DNA of 64,000 bases from Paragordius varius (lineage: Eukaryota > Nematomorpha). Both the position numbers and the translations under genes were made by a program. The first letter of the stretch is position 1. Each line of letters starts with the position of its first letter. Where the stretch lies: contig OZ176054.1 of assembly GCA_964247055.1 (NCBI GenBank), positions 12,462,001 to 12,526,000 of the forward strand, written 5' to 3'. The notes under the pieces were generated by a model. The model did not search any database. It was not told the DNA's origin and was given only the letters and a program-made list of their open reading frames with translations. Positions 12,487 to 24,386 of this stretch are shown here, in pieces.

Positions 12487-15400
12487 TCAAACAGCGCTAA
12501 AGAAAATATATTTACATTTAAAATATATGACATGCCAAAGGTTAAGGTAAAGGATACAAAGGTAACAACTGTAAAACACAATAGTTTTGATGAATGGCCA
12601 AAGGCTTGCATAAGATATTATTCCAATTGTAATGATATAAACACTAGCCTGGCCACAGGCCTGATAATAATAGAGTTCACGAAACGCCGCATATGTTATC
12701 ACATTTCGAAGTTTGAATATGTATGCCAAACATAAAATTAGTAAAATACCCTGATACAGTAATATAATTAACAGATATTCCCATTTCACCGGATACAATT
12801 TACAAAACAGTAAAACTTGGCTCTCCAACACATTTTTCAAATTGATTTTTTCATGGTAAATTGGATTAAGAGCGGAATTGTGTAAGAAGCAAAATAGTTC
12901 GATGATTATCTATTATGTAATATATATTATATAATATTGTGCAACTTAACTCTCCATTACCTTTTGGGGTAGTTTTATATCGCAAAACGATTTGAAATAT
13001 GAATACCTTAAATAGTATTTTAGGTATTAAACCGAATTTAAAAATATGCTTTTTAGCCATTTAAGCGCATTAAACAAATTTTTTTAAAAAAATGTAAAAT
13101 TGAAAAAAATCCTCATCTCAAAATTTTCTGCCGCCATCTTTTTTTATATGAATTGTTTTAAATCGCTACTGCAACAGTCAAATAAATGGATATTATGGTA
13201 GAATGTAAATAATTCTTTCAGGCTACAATTTATCATCAATAACTAGAAATATTTTTATTTTATTATCAGCTGTTTGTTTCAAACTTGTTTTGGAGCTGTC
13301 CCAATTTTAGACCCTAGAAGTCACAAAACTATAAAAAATAAGCTTTTTTAAATTCATGAGAACAATGTTTAATAATTGAATTTTAACTAAAATAACTTTC
13401 AAAACAATAATTTATATACAAAATTTGAGCTCTGGGATCTAAAACTACCCCAAAATGGAAACTAGGACAAAAAGGGGAAAATGAAGTGTTAAAGTGTCGA
13501 ACAAATGAAAATATAGTTTTTGATTCTACGGCTCCCCGCTCTGAGCTCAATGCGTTACGGGTGGGTAGGGATTGCCTTGACGGCAGGTGGCCGAAGATCT
13601 TCCGACGCTACACCCTTTACTTGTGGATTTTACAGCGCCATATTTAACTCACAAAAAATGACTCAAAATTTCAAAATCAAATATCATTAATTTATTATTT
13701 AGATAATCTAACTTTTGGATTTAGCCGAAAATAAGATCAATATAAATAATCTAAATTGCACACTAATTAATAAAACTTTCCAACGCTATCCGTTTATTTT
13801 TTAGTATTTAACGCTACGGATGCGTAACCCTTGACTATTAAAGCTTTCCTTTACTTAATATAGTATTAAAAACCATATTGATCATAAATTTGAAACATTA
13901 GCTAAAAATAAAACCCTTGATATTTGTTTAAAGGGTACAAACATTAGCATTGTTTTCAACGTTGGAACGGTTGCATTTGAATCTAATGCCGTTTGCAATT
14001 TTTCTTGCGAGATAACCGGGTTTTCTAAGGGTAAAATCGTCAAATAATTTTTTAAAACTAATCAAATTAAGTTTATTAAAACCATCGATTTAGGTTCAGA
14101 ATCCGTCTCTTGGTCAAGAAAATAACTGCTTCTAAAATATAGGATCTATAAAGCTATCCCCAAAAAGTAAAAGTATCGTGCGACTCATGGAAATAATTAA
14201 ATATTTTTGCACATAATGATAAGCTCTGTATGATATTTTCCATTTTTTAGCATGATTAACTCAAAAATATATTATAGGTTTTATATACCTGTGCGGAAAC
14301 AAAGGAGAAAACATGTAAGTATGCCGTGATTCGTTCCTTTTTATCATTGCGCATTTGGTACATGTTGGCTGATAACTTTGTAGTTAGCCATTTCGCCTTG
14401 AAAAAGTAGGATGTGAATATGAGGATAAAGGATAAAATAAAGCAAAATAGGGCGGCATCACAATTAGCTTTAAAAACTGAGCGTGTCATAAATACGGCTG
14501 ACATAAATCCAAACCCGATCCCAGCTAAATTGAGGTTTAACAGGAGACACATGTCAGATTTGAAAGCTATATTATCAAACCACATCATGTAAACTACTAA
14601 GAATAGGAAGAATACGATTAGGCCAATATACGCCATTGCTTTAATTATTACCCCAATAGGTGTTGAGGGAAACGAAATTTTTGGCAAATTTACACACATA
14701 TTTTGTTCCTTACTGGCAATTTGCTTTGGCCCACAAGGGATACAAGGCACACTTACATTCGTACCCAAAATTTCTTTTATACCGTTACATCGTTTACATG
14801 TCCAACAGCACACCGAAGTGGACGGAATCTTAATTGTTGGGTATGGCAAATATTCACACGGCTCACTGCAACTCGAACTTGGTCGGTAAAGGTAATTGGA
14901 GGATTCGTTTGAATACCACCTCATATTATTTTGTGTAGGCATATTATAATAGTACACTACAGTGTCATTTTCCTTGTACTCGACGTACTGAAAATCGGCC
15001 TGCCTTGTAAATGATTTGTTTGCACTGTTAAACTCGGAAACATCAACGGTACGGTATGTTCCAGAAGTAATCTTAAACATACTTAGAGTCAAGTGAGCCT
15101 CCTCAATCCTTCGATCTAGAAATTTGATATGGTGCACATATCCTTCATAATTTATTTCATTGACATACATTTTCATTTTTAAAATGTTGTTTTTGGCGCA
15201 TTTAACTTTGGCTTCATATGATATGTCCGGTAGCTGCTGGCATTGATTAAGTACTAGGTTATAAAAAGAAAGTAATAAAATGTCAAAACTATCATCAATC
15301 ATAGCTGTCTGGTACATAAAGTATTCATTGAAAGAAACATCGAATCGACCACGTATAAAATTATGTATAAGCTGAGATTTATAGGAAAGGCCCCATTTCG

Positions 15401-18019
15401 TTGGCTCCCAATTTATTCCTGGTATGAAGGGATACGGTATCGAATTTACATTCATGGTTAAGGTTGAAAGGTATTGCCGGAGTTCTTCCCAAAATTGTTT
15501 TAGCCGACGATTGAACTGTCTAATGATTATTGTGTTAAGTGAGATATGACTCAAACCAAAAGCATTTATGGCAGTCGAACCGGGCCAAGAATCAACGGCA
15601 ATAAAAATTAAATTTGTAGACGCTACGCCATTCAAATTTTTTAGTAAAGTCATTATCGATAAATATTGAGGACGCCGGAGTAGCAAAACCACAATCCTAA
15701 CCTTATTTTGATTTAGTATAATCGGTAACAATTGATCAATGTATGTTTGACGGGCCATTAAAACTTCAGTTTCATTACTGGAGACACTGACATCCCTACT
15801 AACGCAGATATTTAGAGACGGGAGTATCTTTATTAACTTGGAATAAAAGAGTGTGAAATACGGGTCCGTACTATGTATCACATTTATAACGGTCCAATGA
15901 AATTTTGTAAGGAGCGTTGTAAGCGCCGATATAAATATGGATTGAGGCGGGTATAAAAGATAAGTGTAATTATATCTAATAAAAGTAGAAGATTAAAAAT
16001 AATATTTTTCACAATATTATATACGTAGTGTTCCGATTTTAGGGTCAAAAATGTTGTTTTTCCAAATTTTTACATATTACAGATAGTAAAATACATATAA
16101 GTTCCTGATTTAATAGGTAAAATGTAAAAATGCCAAGTATTTTTTTATCTTTCTCCATTAGATTTCACGTTATGTCTATGTAATTTCATTTTATTGCAAA
16201 ACATCCAAAATGAATCATATTTGGTGTGCAATCAACTAAAGGATAATTATTGTTTAAAACCGCTTAGTTTTGCAGCCTTGCCTACTAAATTTGCTTTAAA
16301 ACAAGATTTTTACCTAAGATAAATTTTTGGAATTAAAAGTTTGTCATAAAACCTATCCAAAATTTAAAATCAGAAGAAACTACTTTATTAACACAAAATT
16401 TGGCTGCGACAGAAATTCAGGATATAAATAATATCCTGAGCGGTACTCAGGATTTAGTGTGGTTGGCCTTTACGAGTAATTAAAGTTACTTACACTTTTG
16501 TGGCAAGTACTCCATATCAGAAAATGATTTGATCACATTTTTTAATAATTTTTTTTCGTGAAAGCTAAATGCTTCTTTCCAAAAATTATTACTCAAATAT
16601 ATCATGAACTACATATAAAATGAAAAACATTTTGTAAAATGATTTTTAAATATAAACTCCGAAAGTAGTCCCTAATTTTTTCGCTCTTCTGAAATGGGCT
16701 AATTCGATGAAAATAAACCCCTAAATGCTTTGAGAATGCGCGTTAAACTTTTCCAGCCCATAAATGATTTACAACGATAATTTTTAATATATGCTAATAT
16801 TTTTTTAAAAAAGCATACTTTTTCAAAAATTCATCGCGCATGCTCAGGCATTTTTGCGTTACTATTAAGAGAACTAGCTCCTTTTAGAAGAGCGAAAAAA
16901 TTTGGGACTTTCGGCGCCCACATCTAAAAATTATTATTTTTTAATAGATTGTTTTGCCTTTTATAGATAGTTTAGAGATACTTTAGTGATATTTTAAAAG
17001 TCCGCATATTTTGCCATTTTCTGATATGAAACACTTATCACAATAACTTTAAATCACTCGCCAACACCAAAAGCACCAAAAATACCATTATATATTTCAA
17101 CAATTGTTTGTAAGTGTAATATAGTCGATTGCAGATGCGAAAAATTTTATAAACTGTTGTGCCTAAATATGTATGAGTTTTTTACACTATAAAATTAAGT
17201 AATCTAGAAATAGTCTACCTACTTAGTAATCGTAATAATAATTAAACATACATTTGTGTATGGTGTGTATAGTAAACGTTTGCAGTTGGGGACATTAAAA
17301 CAAATTTGTAATAGGATGACAGGGGAGCAATATAGAGCAACATATTGCTTGTTAGCGGGCCAACTATCCCAATCAGAGTTTTGTTAAGCGCAGAGACCAT
17401 GTGAATCATTTTAATAATTTCTTTCTATCAAAAAATATAAAGGGATTAACTGATGGATTTACAAGATTATTGCAAAATTTTTTACGATTTTTTCCTAGGT
17501 TACTTGGCTAAATTATTGGTAATTGGTTAAAAATTTATATACTTGAGAGCGCTCTGCTTGCCCACAGTTAGAAGTTATGAGGATACCAAGTTTTAGCGGT
17601 TCGTCCAACGATTGTAGTCCTTTCTCGGTCCGAAAAATCGATTGATTCTTTTTCTTATTGTTGTCTCGAGTGTCATTATATTTGCCTCCACCATACTTGC
17701 GTAAAAATGAGAAGATTAAACTGTAAGCTTGGACAAACATTTGATCAATGTCTTGCACTTTACCACAAATGGCTGTATTAGTAAAGAGGGATGGGACAGA
17801 ATGTTCCAGTAAAACTCCAATCACAAAATCGGCCTGTAAGAAAGGTACCAATTTTATAGCTGTTGGGTTTATTTGAGTCACAAATTTTGTTGCATTATTG
17901 GATATTTTATCAATTTTATCATTATTTTTGACGTCGTTTTGATCAAGAAGTTTTAACTTTTGATCAGATAAAATAGTTGGGAAACCTCTGAGCAAGAGAC
18001 ATAAGTATATAAGATACAT
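12487..18019 (-). CDS. Class C G-protein-coupled receptor, metabotropic glutamate receptor-like
   Basis: Four exons with matching phases: 18019-17543 (start MYLIYLCLLL, a signal peptide), 17424-17252, 15975-14289, 12909-12487; about 919 aa. The N-terminal ligand-binding lobe is recognisable from ADFVIGVLLEH, AICGKVQDIDQ and LKLGILITSNCGQAE. The short second exon supplies LIGIVGPLTSNMLLYIAPL, and SIFISALTTLLTKFHWTVIN follows in exon 3. A nine-cysteine domain lies near residues 586-645 (CCWTCKRC, CIPC). Helices start about 658, 691, 721, 772, 817, 860 and 883. TM4 is split by the last intron (SAQ/IIIEL). This architecture is that of mGluR/CaSR-type receptors; the ligand is unknown. Almost no cytoplasmic tail follows TM7, so a further exon may have been missed. 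Introns 2 and 3 are long and hold elements of families D and F. Confidence 0.9.
12943..13200. repeat. Family F dispersed repeat
   Basis: Closely similar to 34978-35225: CTCCATTACCTTTTGGGGTA, GTAGTTTTATATCGC, CGATTTGAAAT, a TTTAAAAATATGCTTT block and a CATCTCAAA block in the same order. It lies in the last GPCR intron. Ends and type are undefined. Confidence 0.65.
13520..13640. other. GC-rich island inside GPCR intron 3
   Basis: A block with CTACGGCTCCCCGCTCTGAG, GCCTTGACGGCAGGTGGCCG and AAGATCTTCCGACGCTACAC, far richer in GC than its surroundings. It does not fold obviously as a tRNA and I could not match it to an RNA family. It may be a transposon fragment or a non-coding RNA. Confidence 0.4.
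16476..17045. mobile_element. Family D palindrome in GPCR intron 2
   Basis: The left end carries CATATCAGAAAATG and the right end CATTTTCTGATATG. Internal mirrored blocks include TTTTTCGCTCTTCTGAAATG near 16680 against TTTTAGAAGAGCGAAAAA near 16890, and AAAAAGCATACTTTTTC near the centre. Non-coding. A longer relative lies at 10244-11190. Confidence 0.8.
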
Positions 18020-18045
18020 GTTGTTAAAATGGAAATCCAATGCTA

Positions 18046-18047
<2 letters not shown>

Positions 18048-18101
<54 letters not shown>
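18048..18101. repeat. TA microsatellite
   Basis: About 26 TA units about 30 bp upstream of the GPCR start codon. Confidence 0.95.
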
Positions 18102-18102
<1 letters not shown>

Positions 18103-18529
18103 TTTTATAAACCCTATAACCCAAATTAATCATTAATAAATTTATGCATCTAATTAATTACTAGAATCATAAATATTTTAATTAATATAAAACAAAAATG
18201 AATGATGTTTCTTTTCATCCCAAAAATGAAAATGTTAAATATTTTTCGCAAAATTTGTTAATCATTTATTCTAATTTATTAAACATTTTATATTGGTATT
18301 AAACGAAATTTAATTATTTTTAAGTGATTAATTTAAATAACTTGATAAATGATAAAAATAACTCAATATTTATTGATTAAAACGTTAAATTAAACTTTAT
18401 AAAAAATTCAAAAAATGTGGCTATAAGTAACAAAACAAATACCAAAATAGTTTCCAAACAGCTGATGATGACTTATTGCACTGTACGCTAATAACTTTTT
18501 TAAATAAGTTTGTAATAAAATTTACTATA
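18102..18529. other. AT-rich intergenic DNA upstream of the GPCR
   Basis: No coding signal or repeat terminus recognised. Must contain the GPCR promoter if transcription starts here, but no specific site can be named. Confidence 0.5.
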
Positions 18530-18970
18530 TCTCTCCCAAACCCTTTCGAATATGCCGTTTAGAACACATTCAGGACCTATTGACCACTTGTCTGATACAG
18601 TTTCAGGGGTATATTATCTTCACCACTACTTTTTCCGAATTAAATCTGCCTCAATGACCATTCGTCTCAACCGAGAACATTATAGTTACACACTAACTGA
18701 TACCGAACAATGAAAAGAAGTCACCACAACTTTTAGGATGCACTGATTCACAGTGCGTGACTAAGGCTAGCTTTTCGGCTCATTTGCACCACCCATTCCC
18801 AACAAATTGTTGCAATTGTTTACCAACGCATCAAAAATCTCAGATATACCTTATTGTTGTTCACCAGACAGTGCTCCATTGTGTTCTTTGCTAGTCATTC
18901 TGACTTAAGACGGTAAATCTTGTGTTAATGATTTGTTGAAGGCTTAAGATCAGTGGTGTCCAGCATGAAT
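18530..18970. other. GC-richer segment with a 53-codon ORF
   Basis: Base composition is visibly less AT-rich than the flanks. A plus-strand ORF at 18552-18713 starts MPFRTHSGPIDHLSDTVSGV and has no family I recognise. Around 18950 the sequence CAGTGGTGTCCA followed by CCGCGGGCTGC looks like the end of a hAT-type element. The segment may be an old transposon. Confidence 0.4.
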
Positions 18971-19152
18971 GGCTCCGCGGGCTGCTTTTTTGGAAAATAA
19001 ACGAATGGCCGCATATATGGGGGTCATAGTGGTAACTATGCTAATTTGAATGAACATTATATTAAATTTTTTTAAGCGCGCAACCAACATCCGTACTATA
19101 TAATTATATTAGCCTTGTAACCAACGTTTGTAGTATTATTAGATTAATCTCG

Positions 19153-20035
19153 TGTTAAGTTAGATCCTACTGTCGTAGACACAAACGCACCTATATAATT
19201 GTAAACACTTATAACTAGGGTTGTGCATTTGACTGCTTTTTTAAAAAAGTCCGGTCAGACCCAGTCATGACCACCCTTTATTAAAGTAAGTATCATGCGA
19301 TATTGGATTGTAAAAATAATGTTCGAATTACACTTGTGTTTCACTAATAATGTCATGTTTTTCTTAAAAGTTTGTATTATACATTTTTTTGATATTTATT
19401 ATTTACAAATATTTTCAATCGAATTTAATCAAGAAAATGTTTTTAAATGAATTTTGCACATGTTTGTGTCCTTGTGAATCTTCAAATACATAGCTTTTAA
19501 TGGATATTTTAAATAAATTATTAAGTTTGTTTTACACTTTCTTTCATTATTAAAATATTGGTTCACGGAATAATTGCATATTTTAGAAAGTGCTTGATTG
19601 TTTTGTTTTTTTAAATAACTAGATATGCTTAAATGCTTAGTTATATGGAGGCATGTTCAATTTTTAATATATTGTTAAACAAGCATATTTGTATAATTAA
19701 TTTTTATTTTTTAATAAATATATTAAAAAACAATAAAATGTTACTATCTCTCTTCCAAAAAAATTTACTAGCATTTTTTCAAAAAACAGCTGTTTTTTTA
19801 AATGACCATGGTCAAAAAATAAATAGTCACTGACCTGGTCATGACCCGGTCAATTGAACGGGTCTTGACTTGGTCAGCACAACCCTACTCATAACTCTTT
19901 GTGATACACCTAGTTAATGTTAATTGTAGCTTCAACCTAAATAGATAGTTAATTCTTGTATTATAATATCACAGACATGTTTCATTTTTGGTATTTAATA
20001 AATGTTTTCTGTGTAACATAACTTTACTTCTATCA
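19153..20035 (+). repeat. 5' LTR of element 1, interrupted
   Basis: TGTTAAGTTAGATCCTACTG and the following bases match the 3' LTR at 23828. About 670 bp of unrelated DNA (19216-19887) plus an 8-bp duplication interrupts it. Confidence 0.9.
19216..19887. mobile_element. hAT-type non-autonomous element inside an LTR
   Basis: The termini are TAGGGTTGTGC and its inverse GCACAACCCTA. The flanking 8-mers CTTATAAC and CTCATAAC differ at one base. Subterminal GGTCATGACC/GGTCAAG-type repeats occur at both ends. The 672-bp element has no transposase. The intact 3' LTR lacks it, which proves insertion after the LTR element arrived. Confidence 0.92.
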
Positions 20036-23000
20036 TTGGCGCGGTAATGAAATTGGCAAAAAATTTTCTGGAAAGCTTTAATGAAAAGGAAATTTTGACC
20101 GATACGTTTTATACATTCAAATGCTAGGCAAAAGACATGACGGCAAACGACAACAATTGCAAGACGTTATTTCTCACTTACGCAGGAATGTCGGTCACAA
20201 AGAAATTCGAACAATTCCTTTTCCCGAATTCGCTTGATAATACCTCCTGGCCGGACATCATTGAAGCCGGCAGGAAAATTTACGAATCGAATAGGACAAA
20301 TATATTCCAGGCCAGATTCAATTTCGTAAAACTTCGTCGGAAAGAAAATAAAATATTTACGGAATTTCTTTTACGAGTCAAAACCGAAGCCGCAGAATGC
20401 AACTTCACTCTTGACATCGATGAAAAAATGCGCAACTTGTTCATTGCAGGTCTGGAAGTGGAAAAATTAGAACTAGATCTGTTTACTAGATTCCCCGATG
20501 CCATGTGGGGAATCGAAACTGTAACCCTAAAACAAGTGGTAGACATTGCCCTCAACTATAAAAAAGCACATCAACTAACAACGATGGCCAGATATTGCAG
20601 ACTACAGCTCGGAAATACTAAAACAAGTGTCAATTCTGCGGGTTAGGTCATGTACCCGGCAGATGCCCAGCTTGGGGCAAACAATGTTATAAATGCCAAG
20701 GCTGGAATCACTTCCAACCGTGCTGTAAAAGAAAAGGATTAGCAACGTTCAGCATGTCGAATCTGGATCCACCTCCAAGATAACAATAATAATAAATGGC
20801 AAGTCAATACGCTTGATTATAGACATAGGTTCAAGCGTATCTATAATTGATTGTAGAGCGAGGGAAAAAATTGGGGAGCCCGAGTTGCAACAAACAGGCC
20901 CAGATTTGCTATGGTGGACAAAGAATCAATTCCAAGGGTAGTTGTATGGTCACGGTACAATGCGATGGTGAAACAAAATCTTTGGCGTGTATGGTTGTAA
21001 GCGCCAAGAAGGCCCCAGCAATTCTTGGTTGGGATTGGCTACAGGAATTCCCGAATGCCATAAAACAGTTGATAAATTGTTGTAAATGTTTTAATATTAA
21101 TATATTTGAGGAAAATTCACTTGCTAATAAATTTAATTCACTTTTTTGTGAAAAGTTAAGGTGTTTCATTGAAACCCCTATCGAAATATTTTAAAAAAAT
21201 ACAAAACCAAAAATTTTTAAGTGTCGCCGCATCCCGATACCGTTAAAAGAAAAAGTCGACTCTGAAATTAAAAAACTTTTAGAAGCGGACATAATCAAAC
21301 CATTAGACTCTACGACTGAGAAACTAAACTGGGCTCCCTATTGTTTGTACAACAAATGCAAATGGTGCTTTAAATTGATTATCGTGTTACAATAAATTCA
21401 CATCTAGTAGATGACAGTCATTATATACCGACATTTGACGAATTAGTTTCCAAAATAGAATTAGGAGAATCATTTTCGGTAATCAAATTGAAAGACGCAT
21501 ATCTGCAATTGCCAATAGATCAAGAAAGTCAAAAGTTACTAACAATTACCACACCCCTAGGGTATTTTACATATAAAAGGCTTCCCTTTGGCCTAACAAG
21601 CGCCTTCTGCATTTTTCAAAGATTAATGGACAAGATTTTAGGTGACTTCCCAGGAACAGCTGTATATTTAGACGATATTTTAATATCAGGAAAAAACCGA
21701 AACGAACATAAAAGAAACTTAGAAAAGGTATTTAAGCGTTTAGACGAATCTGGTTTAAAATTAAGTAAAAGCAAACTAAAACTTTTTTAACCGTCTATAA
21801 GCTATTTGGGATATGTTATATCAAAAAACGGCATATCACCAGTGCCGATAAAGTTAAAGCCATTACAAGAGACTTCCCAAGACCCACTGACAAAACAACA
21901 CTCAATTCCTTCTTAGGCTTAATAAATTTTCACATACGATCCCTCCCAATATTGCATGGAAGTTTGACTATACTTCACGACCTAAGCAGTTATAAAAAAC
22001 CCTGGATATGGACCAAAAACCTCGAGGACTGATTTAACAGAGCCAAAAAAATAATATGTCATACTGTTAAACTAACTCCGTTCAACCCTGGGTTACCTAT
22101 AATAATCGAAACAGACGCCTCGAATAAAGGGCACGGAGCAGTGTTACTACAGACCACGCAGGAGGGCATAAATAAACCCATTGCCTACGCATGAAAGTGG
22201 TCTAAACCCAAAGAAAATTATTCAGTGATAGAAAAGGAATCACAAGCCATACTTTTCGCTTTAAAAAATTTAAAACGTTTATTACGGGGAAGAAGTTTGA
22301 ACTGCGTACTGATCACAAACCACTAATAAAGCTGTTTGGAAATAATCGTAAACTAGACCAAATAAATAGTTCCAAGCTACTACGTTGGATATATAAAGCT
22401 AGCGAATTTAATTACAATCTACGGTACATTAAAAGCCACGAAAACATTGCAGATTCATTGTCCCGCATGCCGACAGAACCACAACAACAAGACACAGAAA
22501 GCCTTCAAACAGCAGAACATGTAAGATTTGTCAATAGTAATATATTTAATATAAATCGTGACCATATTAGACGCCAGACCGAAACCGACCCTGTATTACA
22601 AGTAATAAGGGCACTAAGAACAAACAACTGGTCCAATAAAATATTACATCCATTCAACAGTTTTAGAAATGAAATTGAAAATACATACGGTTTATTATAT
22701 TGGCATTATAGATTAATAATTCCGGAATCTCAAAAAATAAATATCTTACATTTATTACACGTCGGACACCCCGGATCCAAAGCAATGTACGAATAAGCAA
22801 AACAAATAGTCTTTTGGCACCACATGGAAAGCGACATAAAAAAGTGGGTAGATACGTGTAAAAAGTGTCAAGAAAACCGTCCGATGCGAAAACTGAATTC
22901 CACACACAATTGGAACACGAATACAGCAATATGAAAGAGATTACATCTAGATATAGCAGGCCTGATACACAATTATTATTGGATAGTTCTTATCGAAAGT

Positions 23001-23827
23001 TATTCTTGATGGGTCGAAGTTAAACTATCGAAAATGATATCGACCAAAAATATCTTAGAATGTTTCAATCGATATGGATCTCCAAGAATGATAGTAACCG
23101 ACAATGCGTCTTTTTTACATCTGAGGAGCTTAAAAAAAATTCATGGAAACGGGAAACATTAAACATGTAACCTCAGTTCCCTATCATCCAAAAACTAACG
23201 GAATGGTGGAACGAGTGATATATACTCTCAAAACACATTATCTGTCAGCAGAAGACGATGACCCATCAAAAATAAGACGCTTTGCGGATACCGCACTGAC
23301 ATACACAGTGCTACAAATACATCTCCCGCTCAACTTTTCCTAAAACGTACCCTACCCAATCCAATCACATGGCTACAATATAAACAAACAGACTTCTTAG
23401 AGGATGTACAACCGAATCACGAATACCATGAAAACGAAAAAGTATATATAAAAAATGAACTAGCGAATGGTTGGCGAGAAGGAATTGTAACTAAACGACT
23501 CGGATTACTCTCATATGAAATACGAGATGATAACAAAATCATCCGAAAACACACCGACCAACTGAGACCTAGGGAAGGAGATGAAAGATTAATGGGTAAG
23601 ACAATTTCACCCGAAGAAACTCCACCATCGCATGACCTATATGTTAGGTACCCTACTGCCACGACCGAAGCCCCGACCTTACCTCCGCCCCAACCCTCGG
23701 AACCCATCATTGAGTTGCCATCCCAACAAACACCCACTATAGCACCTACCACTGACACTCATACAGAACGGCGTTACCCTACATGAATCCGACACCCACA
23801 TAGATATCAAGGACAGGGAAAGAGTGA

Positions 23828-24028
23828 TGTTATGTTAGATCCTACTGTCGTAGACACCGCACCTATATAATTGCAAACACTTATAAGTCTTTGTGATACA
23901 CCTAGTTAATGTTAATTGTAGCTTCAAGCAAAATAGTTATTATATAATTCTTGTATTATAATATCACAGACATGTTTGATTTTTGGTATTTAATAAATGT
24001 TTTCTGTGTAATACTTTACTTCTATCAC
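23828..24028 (+). repeat. 3' LTR of element 1
   Basis: About 200 bp, TGTTATGTTAGATCC to CTTCTATCA, preceded by a purine-rich tract. Uninterrupted counterpart of the 5' LTR. Confidence 0.9.
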
Positions 24029-24196
24029 CTCGCAACCACGTTCCTAAAAATATTTCATAAAATTTTAAACATAAAACTGTAGAACTTTCTCTTTATCTTA
24101 ATTTTTGATAGTACATTGCCGAAATTCAGAAAAACGGATTTTTTTAAGAAAATTAATATCATTTAGATTAAATAAAATGTTTTATGATTTAGCGGG
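24029..24196. other. Spacer between the two LTR elements
   Basis: About 165 bp of AT-rich DNA ending in AGCGGG, the target site of element 2. No gene seen. Confidence 0.6.
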
Positions 24197-24386
24197 TGTA
24201 AGACGTATTAGTAAATTAATTTATATGACATAACATAAATAATGGAAATCATAATAAAATAATTAATATCAGTATCGAATCATACAGGATGCAATCTGGA
24301 TCGGCGAAGATAAAAAAGTAACAATATGTCTATACAAAAGTAAATATATATATATATATATATATATATCCATAAAATCCCTTACA
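24197..24386 (-). repeat. LTR of element 2 (3')
   Basis: TGTAAGACGTATTAGTAAAT to CATAAAATCCCTTACA; 190 bp, longer than its partner because of a TA tract. The TGTAAG and CTTACA ends are inverse of each other. Confidence 0.93.

Larger units (their letters stand above)
19153..24028 (+). mobile_element. Ty3/gypsy LTR retrotransposon 1, broken
   Basis: Parts in order: interrupted 5' LTR, primer-binding region just after 20035, gag near 20137-20640, CCHC knuckle and protease (about 20650-21060), reverse transcriptase (about 21230-21840, with the YLDD motif), RNase H (about 22070-22330), integrase (about 22560-23600), a purine-rich tract near 23810, and the 3' LTR. The order RT-RNase H-integrase identifies Ty3/gypsy. 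The coding part is broken in roughly half a dozen or more places, so it is a fossil. The shared parts of the LTRs differ by only a modest number of changes, suggesting fairly recent insertion. CTCG lies next to both outer ends, a possible short target duplication. Confidence 0.92.

Noticed and set aside
13930-14110. Open minus-strand run in GPCR intron 3 (YLTILPLENPVISQEKLQTA)
   Set aside because: The exons on each side join in phase without it and it does not resemble a class C receptor; probably a transposon remnant or chance.
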